Source: Brenneria roseae subsp. roseae (GTDB lineage: Bacteria; Pseudomonadota; Gammaproteobacteria; Enterobacterales; Enterobacteriaceae). Taken from it: a DNA stretch of 64,000 nucleotides. The stretch is taken from assembly GCF_003115845.1 (NCBI RefSeq), contig NZ_KZ819023.1:60920-124919 (forward strand), read 5' to 3'. The notes under the pieces are model-generated. The model ran no database searches, was not told where the DNA came from, and saw nothing but the letters and a program-made list of their open reading frames with translations. Below, in pieces: positions 27,961 through 35,898 of this stretch (positions within the stretch are counted from its first letter, which is position 1; each line of letters opens with the position of its first letter). The position numbers and the translations under genes were made by a program.

Positions 27961-28478
27961 GTGAAAGCAAGCGAAGTCATAAAAGCAGCAAAGCAATGGT
28001 TTAGGTTGAGCAACTATGATGTTTTGCAGGAGATCACGGTACGACTTGAGCTATGAAATCAGTCGTCGTGCATCACTACTCCGGCATGATTTTGGCCGTG
28101 AGCACCCAAGTCATGAACGTTATCTGGAAGAAGAAGCCAAGATTTTGGCAGGCCATCCTTCTTTTGGCGAGTTCAACCGAAAAAATCCCGCCGACTACCA
28201 AAAAGAAAAATCCTCTGGTTGATGCAAGACTGCATGTCAGGCATATGACCGTCAATGACATTAGCCGCTATGAGGCACGGTTAAGGGATCTCAATTTGCT
28301 TCAACGCACGGATTCTTCACCTGATGCGCCGTCAGCACCCGTGTCAAAAGAAGAGGGCGCCCGCAGGCTGACCGACATTGACACCTTTGATTCCGGCCAC
28401 CCGCTCCTCAAAGAAATTATCGAACTGGCAATAAGAGTCCAAAAAAATGTCGAAAATGATGAGGGGACATCTGCGTAG
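27961..28478 (+). pseudogene. frameshifted gene, possibly DUF6387-like
   Basis: Three frames read on from one another. From GTG 27961 the first gives VKASEVIKAAKQWFRLSNYD and dies at TGA 28054. The next frame continues with DLSYEISRRASLLRHDFG and EEEAKILAGHP to about 28220. A third carries DARLHVRHMTVNDISRYEAR and DIDTFDSGHPLLKEIIEL to TAG at 28478. Two single-base changes (near 28040 and 28215) would join them into a protein of about 170 residues. The KQWFRLSNYD start resembles proteins annotated with DUF6387, which is a weak match from memory. The gene sits between tRNA-Ser and an IS1 element. Confidence 0.6.
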
Positions 28479-28493
28479 ATTTCTTCTTTCTTG

Positions 28494-29259
28494 GGTGATG
28501 CATCCAATTAGTAGAACATGTATTTTTCAATGAAAGCGCCGATGGCTTTTTCATGCAATTCAATCGAGCGTGAGAAGCAAATTGTTTTACGTGCCAAACG
28601 CTTAATACGTGTCCTCAATGTCAGGTTGTTACGCTCAATACGCTGAGTGAATATTTTCCCGGTTAGATGCTTATCCTTCGGCACTTCTCTGGCATAACTG
28701 CCCCAGTCATCGCCGGTTACCAGTCCGATGTTAAACGGCGTAAGGAGTGCCAATAACTTACGGCAAGTTTCATCAGTACGGGGGCCAAAAGTATAGGCCA
28801 GTACACCACCGGTCTTAGTGTTGTATGCGTACCAGAGCCAGTGCTGGCGTGCTTTACTACCGACAAAACCCCATTGCTCATCGAGTTCGCAGATAAGTGT
28901 TACGTCAGCATGAGCGACCGGTGAGGACGTTATTCGCTTTGGCGCGAGTTTTTTAACGTGCGAATGACAGTGTTTATGCCAATGTTGAGCGTCCTTGCGG
29001 TATCGCGAACTCCCGCGCCGTTGAAAGCCATTTCGGAGATCTGCTCTTTAACGCCGGGCTTGCGGGCTTCGTAGGTATAAGTGAGTAGAAACACGCGGTG
29101 GCAGTCACGGCAGCGGAATCTGTCACGACCTTTAGGGTTCTGACCATGGCGATAAACCTGAGCAGACTGACAACGGGGACAATGAACAGTAACGCTGGCC
29201 ATGAGAAAACCTTAAAAACGAGTATTATATATCACAATCAACTAATTGGATGCATTACC
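28494..29259 (-). mobile_element. IS1-family insertion sequence
   Basis: The element is 766 bp, close to the 768 bp of IS1. Its terminal inverted repeats are GGTGATGCATCCAATTAG at 28494 and, on the other strand, GGTAATGCATCCAATTAG ending at 29259. It carries the insA/insB frameshift transposase intact. The flanking bases (…TTCTTTCTTG left, ATCTCCTGTA right) do not form a target duplication, so one side has been rearranged since insertion. Confidence 0.95.
28508..29202 (-). CDS. insAB': IS1 transposase InsAB' (programmed -1 frameshift)
   Basis: InsA (28930-29202, 90 residues) has the zinc-finger CPRCQSAQVYRHGQ and CRDCHRVF, and a helix-turn-helix ending GVRDTARTLNIGINTVIRTL. The insB frame follows through the run of six A (28949-28954 on the plus strand as T). 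It gives HVKKLAPKRITSS, then ICELDEQWGFVGSKARQHW, a DDE catalytic region with TGDDWGSYAREV, and FTQRIERNNLTLRTRIKRLA up to 28508. No stop interrupts the insB frame. InsA alone acts as repressor; the A-AAA-AAC slip makes the fused transposase. The element may be active. Confidence 0.93.
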
Positions 29260-29403
29260 ATCTCCTGTAATTACCCACACTCAATAAATAACAATGAAAT
29301 GATGCCATATGAAAAAGTTTTATTAAAATATAATTCTATATCATGGGAGCATAAAGTAGCAGGAACATCAGGCTATAGTATCTGGAATGACAGTATTTTG
29401 TGA
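29260..29403 (+). pseudogene. hcp: C-terminal fragment of a type VI secretion Hcp protein
   Basis: Directly at the right edge of IS1, an open frame encodes a C-terminal stub of 47 residues with MMPYEKVLLKYNSISWEHKV and AGTSGYSIWNDSIL before TGA. The pattern (Y-x-x-I-x-W-x-H-x-x-A/S-G-T-S-G-x-x-x-W) is that of the last two strands of enterobacterial Hcp tube proteins of the type ending EWEHTVAGTSGSDDWR. The rest of the gene has been lost at the IS junction. The DNA is very AT-rich. The family assignment rests on this one C-terminal motif. Confidence 0.6.
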
Positions 29404-29418
29404 TTTAATTAATAAAAA

Positions 29419-29453
29419 TATAGCCACAGATAATCACTTTATTGGTGGCTATA
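29419..29453. terminator. hairpin between the Hcp stub and the convergent gene pair
   Basis: TATAGCCAC and GTGGCTATA form a 9-bp stem around a 17-nt loop. It lies at the meeting point of two convergent units. Confidence 0.5.
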
Positions 29454-29563
29454 GTTTATCTAATAAATATTCACTAAACCAAAATAAAAAGATGAAGCAT
29501 AATGCAGATACTGGGAATAAAAACCTGCCGACAGTAAATGGCTAAAAATGTAAAAAATTATAA

Positions 29564-29746
29564 TTACCTTAGTTTGTCCACTAAGTGGTGGCTTAACCAA
29601 AATGACAATATGAATCCAATGCCAGCAAATGGCAAAACAATACTCTCTGGCATATATCCACATAAGTAAATGATAATAATTGAGAAGATACCAGTTAAAA
29701 TAATGGCCAGAATATCAAAAAAAACAGACTTTACGTTTTTTAACAT
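29564..29746 (-). CDS. small membrane protein, possible immunity protein
   Basis: This 60-residue protein has two hydrophobic helices. The first is DILAIILTGIFSIIIIYLC, and the second is IVLPFAGIGFILSFWL, followed by HHLVDKLR. It resembles no family I know. The ATG at 29746 is preceded by TTGGTAATC; a TTG at 29758 would add four residues. It lies downstream of the 185-aa gene on the same strand, 182 bp apart, the usual order for a toxin or effector and its membrane-located immunity protein. That reading is inference from order and context only. Confidence 0.55.
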   Translation of the reverse strand: MLKNVKSVFFDILAIILTGIFSIIIIYLCGYMPESIVLPFAGIGFILSFWLSHHLVDKLR

Positions 29747-29928
29747 AATGATTACCAATCATAAAAAATATCAGCCAATACGTTGATAAAATCGTCAGCA
29801 TTAGTATGGTCGTTCGATCTAGTTACCACGATAAGGGGATTGATTTTTTTTGCTATAATGAAATATAGCATCTCAGTACCCTGAGAATAGAGCATGTTAT
29901 ATATTATTTTATCATCGTGTCTTAACTT

Positions 29929-30486
29929 TCATGCAGCACGAGATGCCTTTTCTTCGTAACCATATATTTGAAATGCTGTAATAATACCTTGAGCTAATTT
30001 GTTAGCTATACGTTTTACTTCTGGATCGTTAGATATTCTTGATGCAATGAGTTTTGATAACGCCTCGATTAAAGCAATTTTTGTCGCTTGTTTAACCACT
30101 TGATCTGTTATGGCATTAGAGAATTTATATCCAATATCCTTAAATCTTTCTGATAATTCTTTTTGTTCCTTTTCAGGCATTTTGGAGAACAAATAATCTA
30201 TAATTGCTTTCACCATGTCATAAATAGTAGAGGGTTTCCTGACCAAGGAAGATAAACAGTATAGCATCCTTTTATCTTCATCAATTATCAAAGATCTGTA
30301 TTCAGCCATTGCTTTTGCGTAGTTAGGATTCAAATGTGCGATTGAATATGGTGATATCCACACTGACATTCTCGCTGCACCTGTGCCAATATCTTCTGCT
30401 GTTTCCTGAATGATACCACTTGTTCTTTTGATAAAAGCATCATAGTATCTGGAGAGCACTCGATTAGATGATTCTATATATTCCAT
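29929..30486 (-). CDS. 185-aa helical protein of unknown function, candidate effector
   Basis: I do not recognise a family. The protein is almost all helical in appearance. An N-terminal SSNRVLSRYYDAFIKRTSG segment is followed by a glycine/serine turn (EDIGTGAARMSVW). A charged middle with MPEKEQKELSERFKD follows. The C-terminal half has VKQATKIALIEALSKLIASR and QGIITAFQIYGYEEKASRAA, which read as amphipathic or weakly hydrophobic helices. There is no signal peptide. GGAGAATCATTGAA precedes the ATG. It is AT-rich, faces a truncated hcp and precedes a small membrane protein, which is why a type VI effector role is suggested. A pore-forming mechanism would fit but is untested. Confidence 0.6.
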   Translation of the reverse strand: MEYIESSNRVLSRYYDAFIKRTSGIIQETAEDIGTGAARMSVWISPYSIAHLNPNYAKAMAEYRSLIIDEDKRMLYCLSSLVRKPSTIYDMVKAIIDYLFSKMPEKEQKELSERFKDIGYKFSNAITDQVVKQATKIALIEALSKLIASRISNDPEVKRIANKLAQGIITAFQIYGYEEKASRAA

Positions 30487-30719
30487 TTCAATGATTCTCC
30501 ATGTGAAAATAATTTCACTTATTGATAAATTACCTATTGTTAGCTATAGGAACATAACATATACCTTATATTTTTAAAAGCATATAAATAGTAAATAATC
30601 AAAGCTAACAGAAAAAATAATTTGCACGATAATTATTACCTTGCATTCATTCTAGATTTCAACTGTCCTCATAGACAGATAGCTTTGTTAAATAAATATA
30701 AATATCTTCGTGAAACGAA
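30487..30719. other. AT-rich spacer with IS-like debris
   Basis: No gene is visible. A 9-bp perfect hairpin ATATCTTCG-TGAAA-CGAAGATAT lies at 30702-30724. AGCTTTGTTAAATAAATA at 30679-30696 resembles the terminal repeat of IS903-type elements (GGCTTTGTTGAATAAATC), with no matching element attached. Confidence 0.35.
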
Positions 30720-31054
30720 GATATCACCAGGAATTTGTTCCAAATTGGCGAGACGGCATTCATAAACTGATTTACCTGTTCCAGTAACTGCCACATATAC
30801 CGGCCATTGTGGAGCACATCCGGGCCTGAGGCTTTTTAGTCCTTCAACGCTATGTAAAGTAAACCAATTTATCCATCTTCCTACGGATGAACGAGCGGCA
30901 CAAAGCATTTTGGCAACATCGGTGACGGTCATTCCCTGTGATGAAGCATCAGCATGGCAATGAGTCGTCTGGCATGATTTTTATCACGGGTTTGCTGGGC
31001 TTCTTTTCGCATCAGGCGTCGTTCTTCATCGGGGATAAATGCTATGATCGGCAT
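30720..31054 (-). pseudogene. IS630-family transposase relic with an internal deletion
   Basis: From ATG 31054 the minus strand reads MPIIAFIPDEERRLMRKEAQ and ARRLIAMLMLH, the IS630 N-terminus. A 2-bp excess (CATCACAGGG) near 30935 then shifts the frame to GMTVTDVAKMLCAARSSVG and LHSVEGLKSLRPG. At about 30800 the sequence jumps to RYMWQLLEQVNQFMNAVSP, which is the family's C-terminus, in another frame. Roughly two thirds of the gene, including the DDE catalytic core, is missing. It cannot encode an active transposase. Confidence 0.8.
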
Positions 31055-31421
31055 AACTCAGTCCGGTTGGTGATTTTGTCTTTTTGGCGATTGATCAGAT
31101 CGCTTAACTCGGACTGAGTTCCATTCAAGTGATCTACTATTCTGAGAAGCTATTTAGTGGATTTGTCGGGAGTTTCAATATTAGCAGTGGCTTTAATCGT
31201 ACCGCATCTTAACGTCTGAGCAGAAACGGGAACGGACTGATCGCCTGATGGCTAAGAGGAACAAACTGATTCAGCAGATAGTGGAGAGGGTGAATCCGTA
31301 CTTTAATTAACCAGCCCCTGAAAGAATAAAAACATGACCTGCATTAAATAATCCCGGGCCTGATGTGTGTCATTTTGGGTGTGCGCGTTAGGGCGTGATG
31401 GGTTAATCCAAGGACTTCAGA
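31055..31421. other. non-coding stretch upstream of the YHYH gene, with IS630 end debris
   Basis: AACTCAGTCCG (31055-31065) and CGGACTGAGTT (31110-31120) are a perfect 11-bp inverted pair next to the IS630 relic and may be part of its terminal region. A short frame ending at 31309 (KRNKLIQQIVERVNPYFN) looks like the tail of a lost protein that I cannot name. Confidence 0.4.
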
Positions 31422-31571
31422 ATGAAAAAATTGATTGCCGCTATTGTTACTTCTGGTTTTCTGGCTATGACAGCAAGCAGTGCTTTCGCTCACTCTGGTG
31501 GAACAGACGCCAACGGGTGCCATACAAATCACAAAACGGGGGAATACCACTGCCATAACAAAAAGCGGTAA
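31422..31571 (+). CDS. secreted YHYH-type microprotein (49 aa)
   Basis: A 49-residue protein starts at ATG 31422 after AAGGACTTCAGA. It has a clear Sec signal peptide (MKKLIAAIVTSGFLAMTASS, cleavage after AFA at residue 23). The mature 26-residue peptide HSGGTDANGCHTNHKTGEYH ends in CHNKKR. The spacing of Gly, Cys and His residues (HSGGTDxNGCHxNHKTGEYHCH) is the short YHYH-domain pattern found in many secreted bacterial proteins, often next to nuclease-like domains. Function is unknown; metal binding by the two Cys and several His is plausible. It sits alone in the accessory region. Confidence 0.8.
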   Translation: MKKLIAAIVTSGFLAMTASSAFAHSGGTDANGCHTNHKTGEYHCHNKKR

Positions 31572-31844
31572 AACTTTGGAATATGCAATTTCACTTCGAC
31601 CAGTTTCCGATACACACAATCAGAGTCAGCAACAGTAAAAATCCGGTAATGCCAAGATGATGCCGGTATTGCTATCCAGCTCCACTCGGCATTTACCGGT
31701 TATCAGAAACGCAGCGATGGTAAAAGGAACTGAAAACACCGGGTGAGATCATCACTGCGGCGTAGAAAGAACCGACCCGCTCTGCCTCCATCGTCCCCGC
31801 TGCCGGCAGTCAATGAATGCCGGCAGCAGGGATAAATGTAGAAA
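31572..31844. other. gap with possible decayed membrane-protein fragment
   Basis: On the minus strand, broken frames between about 31640 and 31790 read AERVGSFYAAVMISPGVFS and then PFTIAAFLITGKCRVELD, like one membrane-protein fragment with a frameshift. No intact gene is present. CTGCCGGCA repeats near 31805-31830 pair as a hairpin that could terminate the unit to its right. Confidence 0.35.
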
Positions 31845-32054
31845 TCATTTTTCAGATGGTTGGCAAATGCTTTTGGTTTTCAAGACGAAGTTACCATTTT
31901 CAAATTTTATCTTTGCACCACGGGCGCACCATGTGCTTGCAAGCTGAAAAAAGTCATCACTGCTAATATCGAAATCCAGTTCAACTTTCTGGTATCGTCC
32001 GGAATTGAGTAGTTGTTGAGCTTCTTGCATATCTATAGCTTTTACGGTTTTCAT
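31845..32054 (-). CDS. hypothetical protein, 69 aa
   Basis: I do not recognise a family. The 69-residue protein reads MKTVKAIDMQEAQQLLNSGR, then KVELDFDISSDDFFQLAST and a C-terminal KIKFENGNFVLKTK. An alternating helix and strand pattern suggests a small folded cytoplasmic domain. The ATG at 32054 is preceded by GGCGCTCAA, a poor ribosome site. It lies alone, with a stem-forming CTGCCGGCA sequence downstream. Small soluble proteins like this in such islands are sometimes immunity or modulator proteins, but nothing here shows that. Confidence 0.5.
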   Translation of the reverse strand: MKTVKAIDMQEAQQLLNSGRYQKVELDFDISSDDFFQLASTWCARGAKIKFENGNFVLKTKSICQPSEK

Positions 32055-32662
32055 TTGAGCGCCTTACTTGATAGCATGATTGCCTGTTGTCATAAAAGTT
32101 AAACAATTCAACTAATTATTTGATACTTTTTATCACGGAAACCATGGGATAGAAACCTATATGTAACCGCACTGCTCTGCGTATGCCATTACTATGCTCA
32201 GGATGCTCCCAGCCATATATAAATATTATAGCCTGCAAGGCCGATTTTTACGGATATACGAGAATATCGATAGGGCGATTTTTGATGCTTGCGTCAAAGA
32301 TATTTTGATAACACGATGTGCAGTTCAACGTTCATAACCAGGGATATCGGCCTCTTTTAGCGACGTGATGCGTTTATGTACGATCGGATCTGCCTGCGAA
32401 TGTTACAACTATGTTGAAATATCAGAAGGGGACATTGACGCTAGAAATGGAATCTCCTTGATACCTTACATCATCATGCAAGAATTATTTCTCTCCCGAC
32501 TTTATACCGGGCGATTCCTTATGTAGGGGGAGAAAAGATATTTACAGCATTCCGTATAGCTACATTCGCCTATTCTTATAGCCTGCTATCTATATCAGAA
32601 TAATGAGAATATATCTCTTTGATAAATTTATTATTTTCATTTAAATAACATCAAGGGGCAGG
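32055..32662. other. 600-bp gap, no gene recognised
   Basis: No frame of convincing length or composition is present. A minus-strand tail near 32338-32400 (VHKRITSLKEADIPGYER, stop) may be the end of a lost gene. The rest is AT-rich. Confidence 0.4.
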
Positions 32663-32923
32663 TTAAATGACAAAGTCATCCTGTGTTTTATGGACGATCA
32701 GTTCCAGCAAGGTGCGGTATCTGTCCAAAATGAAAGCATCTGTTTCGATATCAATCCTGTGCAGTAGCTTTGAAATAATGGCTTTATTTGTTACTGCATC
32801 GCCACACTGGATTATTTCATCAACAATATGGCCCAGGATTGTGATGTCATTCATTTGATTTTCTGTATTTAAGTAGTCTGATACCTCTTTAGCGGTGTTC
32901 ATCTGGGGCGTATCTTCATGCAT
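32663..32923 (-). CDS. AriR/YmgB-family small regulator
   Basis: The 86-residue protein aligns by eye with E. coli YmgB (AriR): both have an N-terminal variable part, a hydrophobic helix ILGHIVDEIIQCGDAVTNKA, then IISKLLHRIDIETD and a final LLELIVHKTQDD. The family comprises small helical dimers (YmgB, YcgZ, YmgA) that act on the Rcs phosphorelay to affect biofilm and acid resistance. AGGATAATC lies before the ATG. It is a singleton here. Rcs-type action is known for the family, not shown for this protein. Confidence 0.7.
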   Translation of the reverse strand: MHEDTPQMNTAKEVSDYLNTENQMNDITILGHIVDEIIQCGDAVTNKAIISKLLHRIDIETDAFILDRYRTLLELIVHKTQDDFVI

Positions 32924-33724
32924 TGATTATCCTCCGTAATGAGGCGTATTACCCTCATTTGCATCTGACGCGAGAGAACCATTGAAAATGGGTAAAGCCA
33001 AAATGTAGCCAGCTTGCTATAACTGATTAACTTTAGCTTATATCAGGCATAACCCCCAAATATTTTAAAATAAAACTTTGCTAAAGTGATCAAGCGAGAT
33101 CGGTTGGCTAGTGATAGCAATAAAATATCAGCTTGATAAATAGATACTTGTTTTTTGAGGAAACGTTATTGTTTTGTTGATTATAAAGCCATGTTAATTG
33201 TAATCAGAGTGATCAGGAAACAGCGTGGTTCCAATATAAATGAATAAACAGTGGCTAACATTTTTGAACGCATAAAAATCAATACGAAAACTTAAATAAT
33301 TTTGTTGAATGATAAATATCGTTAATCGGCATCACACTGTTTGACAAAGTATTGAATAATTTTTAACAGTTTGAAAAATAGAATGTATTTTTTCAGGTAA
33401 AGAAAACAGTGTATGAGAAAGCAACGGACGAAAGAAGTAATATGAAAACATCAGAGCAGAGTGAAACCCTCGTGTATTTCTCAATATAATGGAAAGACGC
33501 TTTCAGTGAAGGGGCGGATTCGGTAAAAAGAATCATGCCATCTGATGCCAATTTAGGGGAGTGAATTTGGCGAGACATCGGAAGCGGCGGCGGTGCAGGC
33601 GGTTTGATATTGAGTTCCTGCATTCGGAGCAGGCTAAACGCAATCCTGATGGAATAAAAAAGATGTTTGAACTCAATGTAGTGAAGTAAGGTATCCGCAT
33701 CATGTGCTTGACTGGGGATGAGAA
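32924..33724. other. 800-bp AT-rich gap, no gene supported
   Basis: The stretch 32940-33390 is strongly AT-rich without codon structure. Between 33393 and 33660 frames exist on both strands, but none has a ribosome site or family resemblance. The only ordered part is a short plus-strand tail, RNPDGIKKMFELNVVK, ending at 33690. Confidence 0.4.
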
Positions 33725-34246
33725 ATGCAGGTTTTAGTCATTATTGACATGCAAAATGGCGTATTTACTACGCCGCGGTATCAAAGAGCGCAGATTGTTT
33801 CTCAGATTAATCAGTTATCGGCGGCGGCGCCGCGGACCATTTTCATTCAACATGAAGGGGAGGGAATGTCGGCGGATAGCGAGGACTGGCAGCAGCTGCC
33901 TGAATTAGATAGACCTGAAGGGAGTGTATTCATTACCAAAACGGCCTGCGACGCTTTTTATCGTACCGGATTAGCCGAACAGCTCGAAACATTCGGCTGT
34001 AACCATCTGATTATTTGTGGCTGTGCGACGGATTATTGTGTGGATGCGACGATTAAAAACGCCGCCAGTCGTGGTTATGCGCTGACCGTCGTTTCTGACG
34101 CACACACGACGGCTAACCGTGGAGAACTGAAAGCGGAGCAGTTGATCGTTCATTACAATGAGGTGTGGCGCAATCTTATTATTCCCGGCAATACTATATA
34201 TGTAAAAACAACGCGGGAAATCCTGGCGGAGTGGGGCGCTCATTGA
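33725..34246 (+). CDS. isochorismatase-family cysteine hydrolase
   Basis: The 173-residue cytoplasmic protein has the isochorismatase-like hydrolase triad: Asp8 (VIIDMQNGVF), Lys72 (FITKTACDAF) and Cys105 (GCATDYCVDATI). The GYALTVVSDAHTT segment is also typical. Such enzymes cleave amide or vinyl-ether bonds (nicotinamidase, isochorismatase, ureidoacrylate-type), and the true substrate is not evident. GGGGATGAGA precedes the ATG. No cofactor or siderophore genes lie next to it. Its GC content is nearer the core genome than the gap before it. Confidence 0.85.
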   Translation: MQVLVIIDMQNGVFTTPRYQRAQIVSQINQLSAAAPRTIFIQHEGEGMSADSEDWQQLPELDRPEGSVFITKTACDAFYRTGLAEQLETFGCNHLIICGCATDYCVDATIKNAASRGYALTVVSDAHTTANRGELKAEQLIVHYNEVWRNLIIPGNTIYVKTTREILAEWGAH

Positions 34247-34446
34247 TACCCGTATGGCATGTTGAACATTGTCTCAGTCAGAGGGATCCCGAATATAGAG
34301 GCAAAGCCGTTCATTATTTTTAAAGTAAATGGGCACCTGGATGGAACTCAAATACTGTATGTTCACAAAGGTGAACAAGATCATATTTCCCTGATGCAAG
34401 ACAGACTACGCTTTTTATATGAAGGGTCGTAGAGAGAGGTGCTGCC

Positions 34447-34875
34447 ATGTATACAACTATTTTAGTGCCCGTTGATCTTGAAGAAGAACTGTTAACTAAA
34501 AATGCTCTTGAGCATGCGGTAAGATTGGCCAAAATGTCAGGCGCTACCATCCATCTTCTCCACGCACTCCCGGATGCGTCCGCTTTCTTATCCGCCTATT
34601 CTTTCGGGATAAAAGAGTTTGAGAATGAAGCGGTCGTCAAGGCTAACGAGAAGCTGAAAGCACTGGTCAAAACCGTTGATCTTCCGGCATCTCGTTTGTC
34701 ATTCAGCGTGAGTTTCGGTACACCACGGGACGAAATCTTGCAGTTGGCAGAGGAAATAAATGCTGATCTGATTGTGGTGGGATCGCGCCGGCCTGACGTA
34801 AAAACGTATCTTCTCGGCTCAAATGCCGCCGCTGTGGTGCGGCACGCGAAAACATCGGTATTGGTCGTTCGCTAG
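34447..34875 (+). CDS. universal stress protein, UspF/UspG type
   Basis: The 142-residue protein is a single Usp domain that likely binds ATP. It has the N-terminal strand TTILVPVDLEEELL, the core strand ATIHLLHALPD, and the nucleotide-loop signature GSRRPDVKTYLLGSNAAAVV followed by TSVLVVR. GAGAGAGGTGC precedes the ATG. It is monocistronic, convergent with the zinc-finger gene. UspF- and UspG-type proteins have been linked to adhesion and stress survival in E. coli. Confidence 0.9.
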   Translation: MYTTILVPVDLEEELLTKNALEHAVRLAKMSGATIHLLHALPDASAFLSAYSFGIKEFENEAVVKANEKLKALVKTVDLPASRLSFSVSFGTPRDEILQLAEEINADLIVVGSRRPDVKTYLLGSNAAAVVRHAKTSVLVVR

Positions 34876-34938
34876 AAGGCTATCGGCTTGTGCAGGTTAG
34901 CGTTAGTCGTTGCACAAGTCGACGCTTATCCAGCCGAA

Positions 34939-35205
34939 TTATCTTAGTTGGCTGTCTTTGCTACCACGTCGGTTATAGCCGCTGTTCTGCGTCTGCTTTT
35001 TATCAAATTGTTCCTGACACTGAATACAATAACGAACTCCCGGTAACGCATTACGCCGTGCTTCAGGGATCGGAGTGCCGCATTCTTCGCAGTGCAGGGC
35101 GCTTTCACCATGTTTCAACTGACTACGGGCGCGTGCGATCGCATCATCAACGGTCGCATCAATTTGATCCTGTACGGAACCATCATTTGACCAACCACTT
35201 GCCAT
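34939..35205 (-). CDS. ybiI: DksA/TraR-type zinc finger protein YbiI
   Basis: The 88-residue protein matches E. coli YbiI in length and layout. A short coiled-coil-like N-terminal part (SVQDQIDATVDDAIARARSQ) precedes a four-cysteine zinc finger with Cys39, Cys42, Cys60 and Cys63 (HCEECG and RYCIQCQ). A strong GGAGGTAATC ribosome site precedes the ATG. It lacks the long DksA coiled coil and acidic tip, so a DksA-like action on RNA polymerase secondary channel is doubtful. Confidence 0.93.
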   Translation of the reverse strand: MASGWSNDGSVQDQIDATVDDAIARARSQLKHGESALHCEECGTPIPEARRNALPGVRYCIQCQEQFDKKQTQNSGYNRRGSKDSQLR

Positions 35206-35318
35206 GATTACCTCCAGAGAATCGAAAGCGGTATTCTTCTCAATATTGGGGATATTTTAAACGATTCAAGCGAACGGCGTGGTTTTCCAGGAGAAAATAG
35301 GCCGTTTTTCTGACGAGG

Positions 35319-35816
35319 TTAGCGACCGTCAGTTTCGGTAACCCGGGCGATCAGTTGGTCAATTTCCCTGTCTGAAAAAACCTCGATGCCGTGATTTCGC
35401 AGCAGTTCGGCGGTTACGCCACGACCTGAGATTTGAGAGCCATCAAAGCGTCCGCTATAGATCACATTGTTACCACAGGAGGGGCTTCCTTCGGTCAGTA
35501 ATGCAAAGCGACAATCATGACGTTGTGCCATCTCCAGCGTTAACCAGGCGCCTAATATATAACGCTCGGTAACATCATCGCCTGTCGTTTCAACGACGCG
35601 CGCTCCCTGCGTGATAACGGATGTTCCTGTTGGTGAGGGGATGATTTCAGCCGGAGGACGCGGCGTAGGGAAACCTGCCGACAGTTCGGGGCAAAACATG
35701 ACCAGCCGCGATTGTTGCCGCCATTGTGTCAGGTAACCTTCAACAGAGAGCCTGGCGGAGCCGTTATAGCGCACCGGGAAACCGGACAGGCAGGCGCTAA
35801 TCAGAATTTTATTCAT
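35319..35816 (-). CDS. DUF523 (TudS-like) iron-sulfur protein
   Basis: The 165-residue protein is a DUF523-family member. The three conserved cysteines expected to hold a [4Fe-4S] cluster are present: Cys9 (ILISACLSG), Cys42 (VMFCPELSAG) and Cys114 (GSPSCGNNVIY). It also has the conserved PRPPAEI loop. The family includes the thiouracil desulfidase TudS, so a desulfidase role on thiolated nucleobases is a fair hypothesis. It is on the same strand as the following small toxin-like gene and the zinc finger gene, with separate spacing. Confidence 0.85.
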   Translation of the reverse strand: MNKILISACLSGFPVRYNGSARLSVEGYLTQWRQQSRLVMFCPELSAGFPTPRPPAEIIPSPTGTSVITQGARVVETTGDDVTERYILGAWLTLEMAQRHDCRFALLTEGSPSCGNNVIYSGRFDGSQISGRGVTAELLRNHGIEVFSDREIDQLIARVTETDGR

Positions 35817-35898
35817 CGTTGGATCTTACACAAAAAAGATGAACGTCATAACGTTGTTGCGTTCAGGCACGCTTTCTCTTCTTTTGTCAGAGAGAGCA

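Noticed and set aside
33393..33623. 76-codon minus-strand frame with a proline-rich start (MQELNIKPPAPPPLP)
   Set aside because: No ribosome site, no family match, and equally good frames exist on the other strand.
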